In this document: positions 50,501-55,454 of the stretch, piece after piece
Numbering within the stretch: position 1 is the first letter of the stretch
How the letters are laid out: each line of letters opens with the position of its first letter
Assembly: GCF_004122735.1 (NCBI RefSeq)
Contig: NZ_SDIF01000018.1
Location: forward strand, 1 to 64,000
Origin: Streptomyces sioyaensis
GTDB lineage: Bacteria > Actinomycetota > Actinomycetes > Streptomycetales > Streptomycetaceae
Reading direction: 5' to 3'
Length of the DNA stretch: 64,000 nt
The notes under the pieces: model-generated
Told to the model about the DNA's origin: nothing
Databases searched by the model: none
What the model saw: only the letters and a program-made list of their open reading frames with translations
Position numbers and translations under genes: made by a program

Positions 50501-51315
50501 ATCACGCAATGCACGTGGTCGCCGTCCGCCAGTGCCTTGGAGAGGGGCTTGAGGACGACGAGGCCGCCTCCTTCGCCGCGTACGAATCCGTCCGCACGGG
50601 CGTCGAAGGTGTGGCAGCGGCCGCTCGGGCTGAGTGCCCCGAAGCGAGCCATGGCGATGGTGCTCTCGGGGGCGAGGTTGAGGTGTACCCCGCCGGCCAG
50701 GGCGGTGTCGCAGTCTCCGCGGCGCAGGCTGTCGCACGCGGTCTGGACCGCGACCAGTGAGGAGGACTGGGCGGTGTCCAGGGTCATGCTGGGGCCGCGC
50801 AGACCGAGGTGGTAGGAGAGGCGGTTGGCGATCAGGCCACGGTTGAGGCCGGTCGGAGTGTGGTGGTCGAGAGCCTCGGGGCCCTGCTGGTGGACGAGGA
50901 CGGCGTAGTCCTCGACGGTGGCGCCGATGTACACCCCGGTCCGGTGGCCGTGGAGCCGTTCCGGACGGATGCGGGCGCTTTCCAGGGCTTCCCAGCCGAG
51001 TTCGAGGGCGAGCCGCTGCTGGGGGTCCATCGACTGCGCCTCGCGTGGTGAGACGCCGAAGAATGCGGCGTCGAAGGCGGCGACATCGTCGAGGAAGCCG
51101 CCCCGGGCCGGCTCGGACACCCCTGACTGCGCGAGGAGTTCGGCGGACCACCGGTCGGCCGGCGCCTCGGTGACCGCGCTCCTGCCGTCGCGGAGGAGTT
51201 CCCAGAGGGCATCGGGGTCGGCTGCCCCGGGCAGGCGGCAGGAAAGGCCGATGACCGCGATCGGCTCGCCGTGCGGCGAGGGAATCGTGGAGCCCGCGGT
51301 TTCCGACCCGTTCAT
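38506..51315 (-). CDS. Type I modular polyketide synthase A (KSQ loading module, modules 1 and 2)
   Basis: Starts the polyketide and performs the first two condensations. The chosen start is ATG 51315 (4269 residues). AGGGAG lies eight bases upstream of it but directly abuts the alternative GTG 51324. Domains with active residues: KSQ (Gln183), AT-L (Ser669), ACP-L (Ser990), KS1 (Cys1220), AT1 (Ser1709), KR1 (Tyr2423), ACP1 (Ser2597), KS2 (Cys2834), AT2 (Ser3280), KR2 (Tyr3977), ACP2 (Ser4148). A C-terminal docking region of about 75 residues ends ASDEDMFDLIDRELGIG. Like other first PKS proteins it lacks an N-terminal docking helix and opens almost directly with KSQ. All three ATs are methylmalonyl type. 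It is transcribed divergently from the 2,3-dehydratase, with a palindromic box about 90 bp upstream. Confidence 0.98.
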   Translation of the reverse strand: MNGSETAGSTIPSPHGEPIAVIGLSCRLPGAADPDALWELLRDGRSAVTEAPADRWSAELLAQSGVSEPARGGFLDDVAAFDAAFFGVSPREAQSMDPQQRLALELGWEALESARIRPERLHGHRTGVYIGATVEDYAVLVHQQGPEALDHHTPTGLNRGLIANRLSYHLGLRGPSMTLDTAQSSSLVAVQTACDSLRRGDCDTALAGGVHLNLAPESTIAMARFGALSPSGRCHTFDARADGFVRGEGGGLVVLKPLSKALADGDHVHCVIRGGAVNNDGGGPGLTTPDAAAQEEVLRLACARAGIHPGDIGYVELHGTGTKVGDPIEAASLGAALGTDPRRSTPLPVGSIKTNIGHLEGAAGIAGLLKVVLCVEHGHLVPSLNFATPHPDIPLDALNLRVQTESGAWTAQEGRQLVAGVSSFGMGGTNAHLIVGRTEESEQPESADGAESADGGESADGADGADGGESASSSSTSTSAQSSATGVGGVVPWVVSARTAEALAAQAERLASRVAGRGLSAADVGWSLVASRSSFEHRAVVVGAEPGELTAGLRAVAEGRPDAAVTLGEATDHSGGTVFVFPGQGSQWVGMAVELLDSSPVFAGRLAECAAALEPFTDWSLTAVLRGDEGAPGLDRVDVVQPVLWAVMVSLAEVWRAHGVEPAAVVGHSQGEIAAACVAGALSLEDGARVVALRSKAIRALSGRGGMVSVALPRPDVEELIEPWDGRVSVAAVNGPSSVVVSGDDDVLGRLVEECREREVRARRIEVDYASHSAHVESIEETLREVLAPVVPRKSSVPLFSTTTGDWLDTTEMDAGYWFTNLRRTVEFAPAIEALTAAGHHTFVEVSPHPVLTMPVQETVEAAGAEGAVVGTLRRGEGGLARFYASLGELYAQGVDVDWSPAFAAHRPRLVDLPTYAFQRERHWVEHSAERPRRTATDEPGRPVDPTTDSPGTNRPTLDVVRDHAAAVLGHREPSALNMGRTFKDLGFDSVTAVELRNRLNRALTVRLPSTALYNHPSPTRLAGYIDAELLGAPHTLEPVHGPATDPDEPIAIVAMACRYPGGVQSPDDLWQLLRDRVDAVSPFPTDRGWPTDGLYDPDPEHSGTSYVREGGFLDAASFDAGFFGISPREALAMDPQQRLLLETSWEALERAGIDPTGVRGSLTGVFVGAMAQEYGPRLHQAGHQVEGHVLTGTTTSVASGRIAYTLGLEGPAITVDTACSSSLVALHLAAQALRAGECTLALAGGATVMSRPGMFVEFSRQRGLAPDGRCKPFAAAADGTAWGEGAGILLLERLSEARRHGHPVLAVLRGSATNQDGASNGLSAPNGPSQERVIRAALAAAGLRPSEVDAVEAHGTGTALGDPIEAQALLATYGSDRDADRPLWLGSLKSNIGHTQAAAGVAGVIKMVLALRHGVLPETLHLDAPSPHVDWSADTVRLLTAAQPWEENGQVRRAGVSSFGISGTNAHVIVEQPPATLPDERADDEGQDGDQEQFDQGQDGDQGQFDEGQDGAETADGGSTGSADQPVVPWVVHGRTPEALRAQAAALAAHLVSLPDAAPYDVAHSLLTTRAALEHRAALIGADRAALLAELHAVAEGDPGPHTVTGVVPTSPGAGAVFVFPGQGSQWVGMAVELLDSSPVFAGRLAECEAALEPFVDWSLTGVLRGDEGAPGLDRVDVVQPVLWAVMVSLAEVWRAHGVEPAVVVGHSQGEIAAACVAGALSLEDGARVVALRSKAIRALSGRGGMVSVALSSSEVSDLIKPWGGRVSVAAVNGPSSVVVSGDADALDELMTGCREREVRARRIEVDYASHSAHVESIREELLEVLAPVAPRKSSVPMFSTVRGEWLDTAEMDAGYWFTNLRRTVEFAPAIEALIAAGHRTFVEVSPHPVLTVPLQETVEDEGADAVVTGTLRRDDGGLDRLYTSLGVLYAHGVDVDWSPAFADRRPHRVELPTYAFQRQRFWLEPDAPAVAASPEEEAFWTAVGDQDAATLAGTLGLPRAEALDDVLPALSSWHRNRRQRGTADGWRYRVVWRPLSEPAARQLDGDWLVVVPAGYENDALVHGAREALAEAGARTHSLTVNVDDSAGLADLLRAGPGPFAGVLSLLALDERPGRTHPCVPSGLSLTLALLQALGDAGIEAPLWCVTRGAVAVGTTAEAATCASTSASPGGPAGEDDAPTNPDQAGIWGLGRVAALEHPERWGGLIDLPGQAGGQVAAHGQTTADDQAVALLARILAAGGDEDQLAVRGAVFGRRLVPAPAAGKPPRRSWRPRGTVLVTGGTGALGAHIARWLAANGAEHLVLTGRRGADVPGVAALCSELRDQGVQVTVAGCDIADRQAVADLVRQIEQDHGPVRAVVHAAGVSALGSLAEAGPADLAAALAGKVAGADHLSSALDPAQLDAVVYFSSISGTWGVADHGAYAAANALLDARAERGRADGLPVLSVAWGPWAGGGMIADSIHEVLRRRGVPVIDPDTALTALQQALDHDETSIAVADVDWRRFNSVFTSVRPSRLLTEIPQLVADEDGDGPGADGSGNERGSARSPLAEKLTGLDVRQRTAALLDLVREQVASVLGHDKTAPVDSERPFKELGFDSLTAVELRNRLSRATGLRLPRTVVFDHPSPAALAGYVEAQLTGGEEPAAKPATSPALVPLPADDDPIAIVSMACRYPGGVQSPEDLWRLVRDGVDAMSAFPTDRGWDLDGIYDPDADQPGRSYVRESGFLRDAGDFDAEFFGISPREALAMDPQQRLLLETSWEVFERAGIDPKSLRGSGTGVYMGVTDQEYGNRLRMAAAEQIEGYLATGAAASVASGRVAYTLGLEGPAVTVDTACSSSLVALHMAVRALRSGECSLAVAGAAMIMADPGPFLGFSRQRGLARDGRCKPFSAAADGFALSEGVGVLLVERLSDARRNGHPVLAVVRGTAINQDGASNGLTAPNGPSQQRVIRAALADARLSAGEVDAVEAHGTGTSLGDPIEAQALLATYGQERAADRPLWLGSVKSNIGHTQTVSGVAGVMKMVLAMRHAELPATLHVDEPSPHVEWSSGAVELLTEARPWTAEEDRPRRAGISSFGISGTNAHVIVEQAKSADGGESASSSSASGAGVVVPWVVSGRSADALVAQAERLASRVTDADWSPADVGWSLVASRSSFEHRAVVVGSEIDELAEKLRQLSPTTAAIGDPGKTVFVFPGQGSQWVGMAVELLDSSPVFAGRLAECAAALEPFTDWSLTPVLRGDEGAPGLDRVDVVQPVLWAVMVSLAEVWRAHGVEPAAVVGHSQGEIAAACVAGALSLEDGARVVALRSKAIRALSGRGGMVSVALSSSDVSDLIKPWSGRVSVAAVNGPSSVVVSGDADALDELMGGCKEREVRARRIEVDYASHSAHVESIEETLREVLAPVAPRKSSVPLFSTVTGEWLDTAGMDAGYWFTNLRRTVEFAPAIEALIAAGHRTFVEVSPHPVLTVPLQETVEAAGADAVVSGTLRRDDGGLSRLYASLGELYVHGVEVDWFPAFAAAGPRLVDLPTYAFQHRRYWLESGQSSVAGVVDPVDVRFWETVEREDLEGLAATLGLADAGALREVLPALSSWRQGRQQRSTVDGWRYRIVWRPQPEPENGELAGSWLIVVPADHVEDDLVQAASRGLGDRARIMPVSATADRAELAAQLAVLAGTADDPLHVLSLLALDDRDAGGHRGVPGSLLSTLALTQALADTEVKARLWAVTQGAVSTDASARGPETHRVSDPIRHPGQAAIWGLVRVFGLDHRERWGGLIDLPATLDEPALRRFLSLLSGDGGSQDEYAIRPSGVHVRRMVRAPLDPSAAAEPWQPRGTVLITGGTGALGAHVARALAADGAEHLVLAGRRGPDAPGASELSAELTALGARVTVAACDVTDRAAVAKLLDSFTDEAPLTAVVHTAGVVGEDRRLDETSLDDAMAAVHAKVSGACHLDELLADHPLDAFVLFSSGAGVWGNGGQGPYAAANAALDALAEWRRAQGRPATSLAWGAWAGGGMVDEAVAEQLRRRGVPAMDPGLAVRALREAVDHGETTLVVADIRWDRFLPAYTVSGPRPLLDELPDVRQLLAGQEEQADGQAGEKVSDLPGKLAALPEPKRKRMLLDLVRTQASAVLGHSSTDAVRPARAFRELGFDSLTGVELRNRLNAATALTLPATLVFDHPTPTALAEYLRDALLPPEPDAGSAAPVLPELQQVASALQAATDDDTRRALTEGLRGLLAHWEGQAPPPVETVDDELAEASDEDMFDLIDRELGIG
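38740..43347 (-). other. Module 2: KS-AT(methylmalonyl)-KR-ACP
   Basis: KS has [10 protein letters not shown] has GHSQGEIAAAC and YASHS. KR lacks LDD and has VWGNGGQGPYAAAN: Trp eight residues before Tyr and Gln rather than His three before it, an A1-type fingerprint. Expected outcome: a methyl-branched unit with an A-type beta-hydroxyl. Confidence 0.92.
40485..41752 (-). repeat. Methylmalonyl AT repeat block, module 2 copy
   Basis: The post-AT linker and active-site end match module 3. The stretch around 40890-41110 instead follows the loading module and module 1 sequences. The N-terminal AT segment after 41780 matches module 4 (32102-32260). This is a clear patchwork. Confidence 0.9.
45595..46462 (-). 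repeat. Methylmalonyl AT repeat block, module 1 copy
   Basis: The active-site end is offset 4713 bp from module 2 and 3120 bp from the loading module. The region near 45610-45760 matches module 2. Confidence 0.88.
46781..46864 (-). repeat. 33-bp in-frame tandem repeat in the module 1 KS-AT linker
   Basis: Units at 46781-46813 and 46814-46846 plus a partial unit at 46847-46864. The protein repeats GQDGDQEQFDQ and GQDGDQGQFDE. It is an acidic Gln/Asp-rich linker just after KS1. Confidence 0.92.
48211..51270 (-). other. Loading module: KSQ-AT(methylmalonyl)-ACP
   Basis: The KS-like domain reads LDTAQSSSL: Gln183 replaces the catalytic Cys. The other active-site motifs (ELHGTGT, KTNIGH) remain. 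In known KSQ domains this gives decarboxylation of an ACP-bound malonyl or methylmalonyl group instead of condensation. The AT has GHSQGEIAAAC and YASHS, so the loaded unit is predicted to be methylmalonyl, giving a propionyl starter. ACP serine is in GFDSVTAVEL. Confidence 0.95.
48711..49585 (-). repeat. Methylmalonyl AT repeat block, loading module copy
   Basis: The fifth copy of the AT block. It is more diverged than the module copies in the middle (EECREREV region) but almost identical around GHSQG and the AT N-terminus. Confidence 0.85.
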
Positions 51316-51323
51316 CAATCGCA

Positions 51324-51329
51324 CTCCCT
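51324..51329 (-). promoter_or_regulatory. Ribosome-binding site deciding the PKS A start
   Basis: The minus strand reads AGGGAG, eight bases before ATG 51315. The in-frame GTG at 51324 overlaps the end of this site and so cannot use it. Confidence 0.75.
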
Positions 51330-51406
51330 ACGCGAAGCGACACACTCACGGCTGGAGTTCACCGTTCCACAGCGGCGGGCTCCCAAAGGCGGGCCGAAGG
51401 CCACCT

Positions 51407-51422
51407 CTAGGGGAACTCCTAG
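51407..51422 (-). promoter_or_regulatory. Palindromic box resembling a PAS-LuxR operator, upstream of PKS A
   Basis: CTAGGGGAACTCCTAG, with CTAGG and CCTAG arms. It matches 13 of 16 positions of the PimM-type operator CTVGGGAWWTCCCBAG. It lies about 90 bp upstream of ATG 51315, and a near-copy in the same orientation precedes PKS C. Confidence 0.6.
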
Positions 51423-51602
51423 GGGCGGCGGAGGGCCGTTCCGTACCGCCCTGAGCAGGGCTTCCGCGGGGGTACGCGACCTGTGCCGGAGGCTGTGCCG
51501 CGGCCTCCGCCGCGGCCTTCGGCCACGCGACTTCCCGGCACTCGCTCTCCGGCACCCGATCTCCGGATACGCGGGTGCACCGGCCGCCGCCCGGCGTCAG
51601 CG

Positions 51603-51634
51603 GACGAGCCGCGGAGACGACGAGCCGCAGAGAC
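51603..51634. repeat. 16-bp tandem repeat upstream of the dehydratase gene
   Basis: GACGAGCCGCGGAGAC is followed directly by GACGAGCCGCAGAGAC, 15 of 16 bases identical. It is about 95 bp before ATG 51728. A regulator site is possible but unproven. Confidence 0.7.
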
Positions 51635-51727
51635 TAGGTGAATGCCAGGACTCCCCGGTGCAGGCTGCGGGAGGAGAGGTCGGCGGCCGTCGGTGCCGTA
51701 CACACATCAGCGTGGAGGGGCGCAGTA

Positions 51728-53146
51728 ATGCAGATGGACAGCGCAGTGGAGCCTTTGCACTCACCCGGCTCCGCAGTGTCTTCCCGGCGGGCGGTGGCAC
51801 TGTCGTCCCGGCTGGCCGCCTCCGCGCTGGCCACCGAGGGCGGGGTGATGAGCAATGAGGCGTTCCACGCGTGGTTCGAGGAGCGGCAGCGCACCCATGC
51901 GCTCCAGGTCAGCCGGATACCCTTCGGGGAACTGCGGGGCTGGGGCTTTGCTCCCGGCACCGGCAACCTGCGGCATGACAGCGGGCGCTTCTTCTCCATC
52001 GAGGGCATCCGGGTCCGCTCCGACTACGGGCCGGTCCGCGAATGGTGCCAGCCGATCATCCACCAGCCGGAGATCGGTGTGCTGGGCATCGCGGTCCGGG
52101 AGATCGACGGGGTGCTGCACTGTCTGATGCAGGCCAAGCCGGAGCCGGGGAACGCCAACGGGGTACAGCTGTCCCCCACGGTGCAAGCCACCAAGAGCAA
52201 CTACACGCGGGTGCACGGCGGTTCGTCCGTGCCGTACATGGACTGCTTCGTCGATCCCGATCCGCGGCGGGTGCTGGCCGATGTGCTCCAGTCCGAGCAG
52301 GGTTCGTGGTTCTTCCGGAAGCGCAACCGCAACATGGTGGTCGAGGTGGGCCCGGAGGTCGAGGCGGGCGAGGACTTCTGCTGGGTCACCCTGGGCCAGC
52401 TCGGTGCGCTGCTGCGCCGGCCCGATCTGGTGAACATGGATGCCCGTACGGTGCTGTCCTGCATCCCCGACTGGCGGGCGGGTTCGTCGACGGCGAATGC
52501 CGGCCTGCACTCCGATACGGAGCTCCGCAGCTGGGTCACGACGCGACGGGCCCGGCACGAGATCACCACCGAGCCGCTGCCGCTGGGCGAGGCCGAGGGC
52601 TGGCGCCGCTCGCCGGATGCGATCTCGCATGAGAGCGGGCTCTTCTTCAGCATCGTCGCCGTCGATGTCAGTTCGCACCGGCGTGAGGTTCCCGCCTGGT
52701 CGCAGCCGCTGCTCGCACCGCACGGGTTGGGGATGGCAGCGCTGCTGGTGAAGCGGATCGGCGGCGTGCCGCATGCGCTGCTGAGCGCCCGGGTCGAGCC
52801 GGGTTTCCTCGATGTGGTGGAGCTGGGGCCGACCGTGCAGTGCACTCCGGAGAGCTATGCCCATCTTCCCGCGGGGGACCGCCCCCGGTATCTCGACGCC
52901 GTGCTGGACGCGGACCGCCGTCCGGAGCGGACGCTCTTCGATGCCGTGCTGTCGGAGGAGGGCGGCCGCTTCCTTGACGCCCGCAGCCGCTATCTGATCG
53001 TCGAAGTGGACGAGGACTTCCCGACCGAGGCGCCCGAGGACTTCCGGTGGGTGACGCTCTGTCAGATCAATGAGCTGCTGAAGCACAGCCACTATCTGAA
53101 TGTGCAGGCCAGGACCCTGGTCGCGGCGATGCGGACGCTGCCGTAG
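51728..53146 (+). CDS. NDP-hexose 2,3-dehydratase
   Basis: Member of the EvaA/TylX3/SpnO-type family. These enzymes remove water from C2-C3 of an NDP-4-keto-6-deoxyhexose, the first step to 2-deoxysugars attached to macrolides and related products. Start ATG 51728 is chosen because GGAGGGG lies seven bases upstream; this gives 472 residues, the usual family length. An in-frame ATG at 51638 lacks such a site. The protein is an internal repeat, as the family requires: GWGFAPGTGN(72-81)/GWRRSPDAIS(291-300), SPTVQATKSNY/GPTVQCTPESY, WVTLGQLGALL(219-229)/WVTLCQINELL(441-451), and DARTVL/QARTLV near each half's end. No signal peptide; cytoplasmic. It is divergent from PKS A. The partner 3-ketoreductase, other sugar genes and glycosyltransferase are not in this window. 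Confidence 0.95.
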   Translation: MQMDSAVEPLHSPGSAVSSRRAVALSSRLAASALATEGGVMSNEAFHAWFEERQRTHALQVSRIPFGELRGWGFAPGTGNLRHDSGRFFSIEGIRVRSDYGPVREWCQPIIHQPEIGVLGIAVREIDGVLHCLMQAKPEPGNANGVQLSPTVQATKSNYTRVHGGSSVPYMDCFVDPDPRRVLADVLQSEQGSWFFRKRNRNMVVEVGPEVEAGEDFCWVTLGQLGALLRRPDLVNMDARTVLSCIPDWRAGSSTANAGLHSDTELRSWVTTRRARHEITTEPLPLGEAEGWRRSPDAISHESGLFFSIVAVDVSSHRREVPAWSQPLLAPHGLGMAALLVKRIGGVPHALLSARVEPGFLDVVELGPTVQCTPESYAHLPAGDRPRYLDAVLDADRRPERTLFDAVLSEEGGRFLDARSRYLIVEVDEDFPTEAPEDFRWVTLCQINELLKHSHYLNVQARTLVAAMRTLP

Positions 53147-53171
53147 CCGGACCGCCGGACCGGAAGGGTGC

Positions 53172-53200
53172 GGCACCGGCACTCCGGGAGTGCCGGTGCC
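53172..53200. terminator. Bidirectional hairpin terminator between dehydratase and TetR genes
   Basis: Perfect 12-bp stem: GGCACCGGCACT at 53172-53183 pairs with 53189-53200 around a 5-base loop. It lies 25 bp after the dehydratase stop and 78 bp after the convergent TetR stop, so it can serve both. Confidence 0.82.
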
Positions 53201-53278
53201 CGGCGCGGTCCCTGCCCTCTTGAGGACGGCATGGGCTTGCTGCGTGCGCCGGGACGGTGCGGGGCGGCCCGGCGTCGT

Positions 53279-53905
53279 TCAGGAGGCGGACCGGGTGGCG
53301 CGGTCGAAGATGTCGGCGAGCTTGCTGCCGTAGCTTTCGAGGTCGACGCCGGGGGTGAGCTTGTGGTGCCGCAAGGTGTTGTCGATGGCCCCGCGGATGG
53401 CCACGGCCATCACCCGCGGTTCGACGTCCGCGAACTCCCCGGCGGCCAGCCCCTTGTCGAGACAGTCCACGAGGGCGTCGATGGATGCGGTGGCCTGGTT
53501 GATGGCGCCGACCGGGACGTTGTCCCGGTCACGGGTGCCGATGACGATCTCGGCCAGGGCGAGGGTGTGCCCGGGGTACTTCGCCATGAAGTCGAGATTG
53601 GACTCGATATAGGCGCGGAGCTTCGCCCGGTAGGTCGGCGCGTGCTGTATGCGGGGCCCGACGAACTCCTCGGCGGCCCGCAGGACCGTGGCCACCACCT
53701 CGTCGAAGAGCTCTGCCTTGCCGGCGAAGTAGTACGAGATCATGCCCGTGCTGCTCAGGCCGGCCCGCTGGGCGATCTTGCTGAACGAGGTGTTGGGGTA
53801 GCCGTGCTCCGCCACCGTGTCGATGGCCGCCCGCACGATCTGGGCGCGCCTGGCTTCCTCGGTGAAGGTCCGGCCGCCTTGCTCACTCACCCGCTTCGCA
53901 CTCAC
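53279..53905 (-). CDS. TetR/AcrR-family transcriptional regulator
   Basis: DNA-binding repressor type; ligand and targets unknown. About 208 residues, typical for the family. The N-terminal helix-turn-helix spans roughly residues 18-65: an IVRAAIDTVAEHGY helix, then FSKIAQRAGLSSTGMISYYF and the GKAELFDEVV helix. The rest is a helical ligand domain of the TetR C-terminal kind. The start is uncertain: GTG 53905 is taken, with TTG 53911 and GTG 53890 possible. A good promoter (-35 CTGACA, 17 bp, -10 TATGCT at 53917-53945) puts the transcript start near 53910, so the mRNA may be nearly leaderless. It is downstream of the GntR gene on the same strand, 105 bp apart, and convergent with the dehydratase. 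Confidence 0.93.
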   Translation of the reverse strand: MSAKRVSEQGGRTFTEEARRAQIVRAAIDTVAEHGYPNTSFSKIAQRAGLSSTGMISYYFAGKAELFDEVVATVLRAAEEFVGPRIQHAPTYRAKLRAYIESNLDFMAKYPGHTLALAEIVIGTRDRDNVPVGAINQATASIDALVDCLDKGLAAGEFADVEPRVMAVAIRGAIDNTLRHHKLTPGVDLESYGSKLADIFDRATRSAS

Positions 53906-53916
53906 GAGCAAAAAGT

Positions 53917-53945
53917 AGCATAAGCAAGCAAGACCCGGCTGTCAG
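53917..53945 (-). promoter_or_regulatory. Sigma-70-type promoter for the TetR gene
   Basis: The minus strand reads CTGACA, a 17-bp spacer, then TATGCT, close to the consensus for a housekeeping sigma factor. The predicted transcript start falls within a few bases of the possible start codons. Confidence 0.6.
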
Positions 53946-54010
53946 CGCTCAGCGAGCAGTGCTCAGCCCCCAGCAGTCAACGCGCACAGTCAAGGTTCAA
54001 CACTCAACGT

Positions 54011-54808
54011 TCAGCGGTCTGCCGGTTGCGGGAGCCCCGAAGTCGCCGCACACCGGCAGCTCGGGGTGGCGGTGCGGGCATCGGCGGCGGAAACACTGCG
54101 ATCCGGCCGGACGATGGCGCTCAGTGCCGACTCGACATGTTCGAGGTGCGCGGTCATGGCCCGCACGGCGCCCTCTTCGGAGCGCTCGACGATCGCCGCG
54201 ACGATGGCGTGGTGCTCCCGGTTCGACTGCTCGCGGCGGTCCCTGGCCAGCATGTCGAGAAAGGTGGACTGCCGGGCCAGGGCGTCCCGGATCTCCTCAA
54301 TCACCTTGCGGAACACGGGGTTTCCGGCCGCCTGGGCGATGGAGATGTGGAACAGGGTGTCCAGAGCGACCCAGGCCGTGGTGTCGGTCTGCCGCTCCAT
54401 CCGTACGAGCAGCCGGTCGAGGAGATCCAGGTCGTCCTGGGTGCGCCGGGTGGCGGCGTAGGCGGCGACCGGGATCTCCACGTGCCGGCGGACCTCGACG
54501 AGGTCGCGGGAGGAGTACGCACCGAAGATGGGGTCCTCCGTGGCTCCCGGCGAGGCGACGTACGTCCCCTTGCCGGCGCGGGAGGCCGTCAGCCCCAAGG
54601 CCTGCATGGCGCGGAGGGCTTCGCGGACGACGGAGCGGCTCACTTCGAAGCGCTGGCCCAGCTCCGCCTCCGAGGGGAGCTTGTCCCCGACCACGTAGTC
54701 GCCCCGCTCGATGGCGCCACGCAGGTCGCTCAGCACGGCCTCCATCGCATTGACGCGCCGAGTCGGGACCCGTGCTGTCCTGCTGTCCAGGTCGACCATG
54801 CGTCGCAT
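54011..54808 (-). CDS. GntR/FadR-family transcriptional regulator (FCD domain)
   Basis: DNA-binding regulator with an effector domain of the FadR/FCD class, which usually senses small carboxylates; the effector here is unknown. 265 residues. Winged helix-turn-helix at about 22-90: LRGAIERGDYVVGDKLPSEA, then LGQRFEVSRSVVREALRAM and GKGTYV. The FCD helical domain at about 100-235 includes LDTLFHISIAQAAGNPVF and NREHHAIVAAI, with the His residues that bind metal in many FCD proteins. The C-terminus is a short Ala/Thr/Cys-containing tail. The start is either ATG 54808 or ATG 54799. A TTGACG/CAAGAT pair at 54807-54836 would favour 54799. Nothing links it by motif to the PKS, but it sits in the cluster's regulatory block. 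Confidence 0.94.
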   Translation of the reverse strand: MRRMVDLDSRTARVPTRRVNAMEAVLSDLRGAIERGDYVVGDKLPSEAELGQRFEVSRSVVREALRAMQALGLTASRAGKGTYVASPGATEDPIFGAYSSRDLVEVRRHVEIPVAAYAATRRTQDDLDLLDRLLVRMERQTDTTAWVALDTLFHISIAQAAGNPVFRKVIEEIRDALARQSTFLDMLARDRREQSNREHHAIVAAIVERSEEGAVRAMTAHLEHVESALSAIVRPDRSVSAADARTATPSCRCAATSGLPQPADR

Positions 54809-54852
54809 CTTGTGGTCGCGCCGCGAAACGCGTCAACGAGCACGGCGGACTT

Positions 54853-54868
54853 CTGCGTTTTTCCCTAG
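54853..54868. promoter_or_regulatory. Possible PAS-LuxR operator upstream of the GntR gene
   Basis: CTGCGTTTTTCCCTAG matches 13 of 16 positions of CTVGGGAWWTCCCBAG, with a strong right half. It is about 16 bp upstream of the TTGACG hexamer suggested for the GntR gene. Confidence 0.35.
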
Positions 54869-55454
54869 AAGAGCGGCCGAACGCGATCGACCGGAGGTCA
54901 TGGGTACCGGCCAGGACCTGCATCAACACAAGAAGGGACGTTTGGCGGTGCAGAGCGGGCCGTTAGTCCGGTTGACACCTCTCACCTGGAGTTCGACGAT
55001 GCGTGGTGAACTTGTCAGACAGCCGGACAGGCACGACTGAGAGGTTCGGTTCCGGCTGCCCGTTCACCACCCCTCGGCGCGGTAGCCGGACCGGCACACC
55101 CCCGGCCCGGCCACAAGCCGCGGCCACCGCCGGCGGAGGAGAAGCCTCAGATTCTCCTCAAGAGCCTCACAGCGCACCCGAGATGAGTGCGTAACATTGG
55201 TCACACCGTTACGACCCGGCAGTCTCCCCGACGGAATTCTGCTTTGCCCGCACCGTGCGATCCACGGTGCCGGCGCTGCTCGGAGCCCGAAGCCGCACCG
55301 AGCCCGGACCGTCCGCGAAAACTTTCATGAGGGACGCCGTTCGCAGTCAAATTCCTTTCCCCGGAGAGGCTACCGCCGAGTATTTCCGCCCGGCCCTTCC
55401 GGGATGCGCCCGGGCCTGCCTCCGATTGTTGCCGCAGCGCACCGTTCCCGGCCC

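Larger units (their letters stand above)
51316..51727. other. Divergent control region between PKS A and the 2,3-dehydratase
   Basis: No gene is supported in these 412 bp. It holds the PKS A ribosome-binding site (51324-51329), a 16-bp palindromic box (51407-51422), GC-rich inverted repeats near 51486-51530, a 16-bp tandem repeat (51603-51634) and the dehydratase ribosome-binding site (GGAGGGG, 51714-51720). I could not pick out clear -35/-10 pairs. Confidence 0.7.

Noticed and set aside
51761-53182. Minus-strand open frame opposite the 2,3-dehydratase
   Set aside because: The plus-strand protein shows the two-fold family repeat and a good ribosome-binding site; the antisense frame shows nothing.
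53941-54015. A run of loosely repeated TCAGC/TCAAC pentamers between TetR and GntR genes, reminiscent of SARP heptamer repeats
   Set aside because: Spacing is irregular, the consensus is weak and no SARP gene is present; probably simple low-complexity sequence.
54900-55040. A 46-codon plus-strand frame starting MGTGQDLHQHKKG
   Set aside because: The GGAGG upstream is only two bases from the ATG, too close to use, and the peptide has no recognisable feature.
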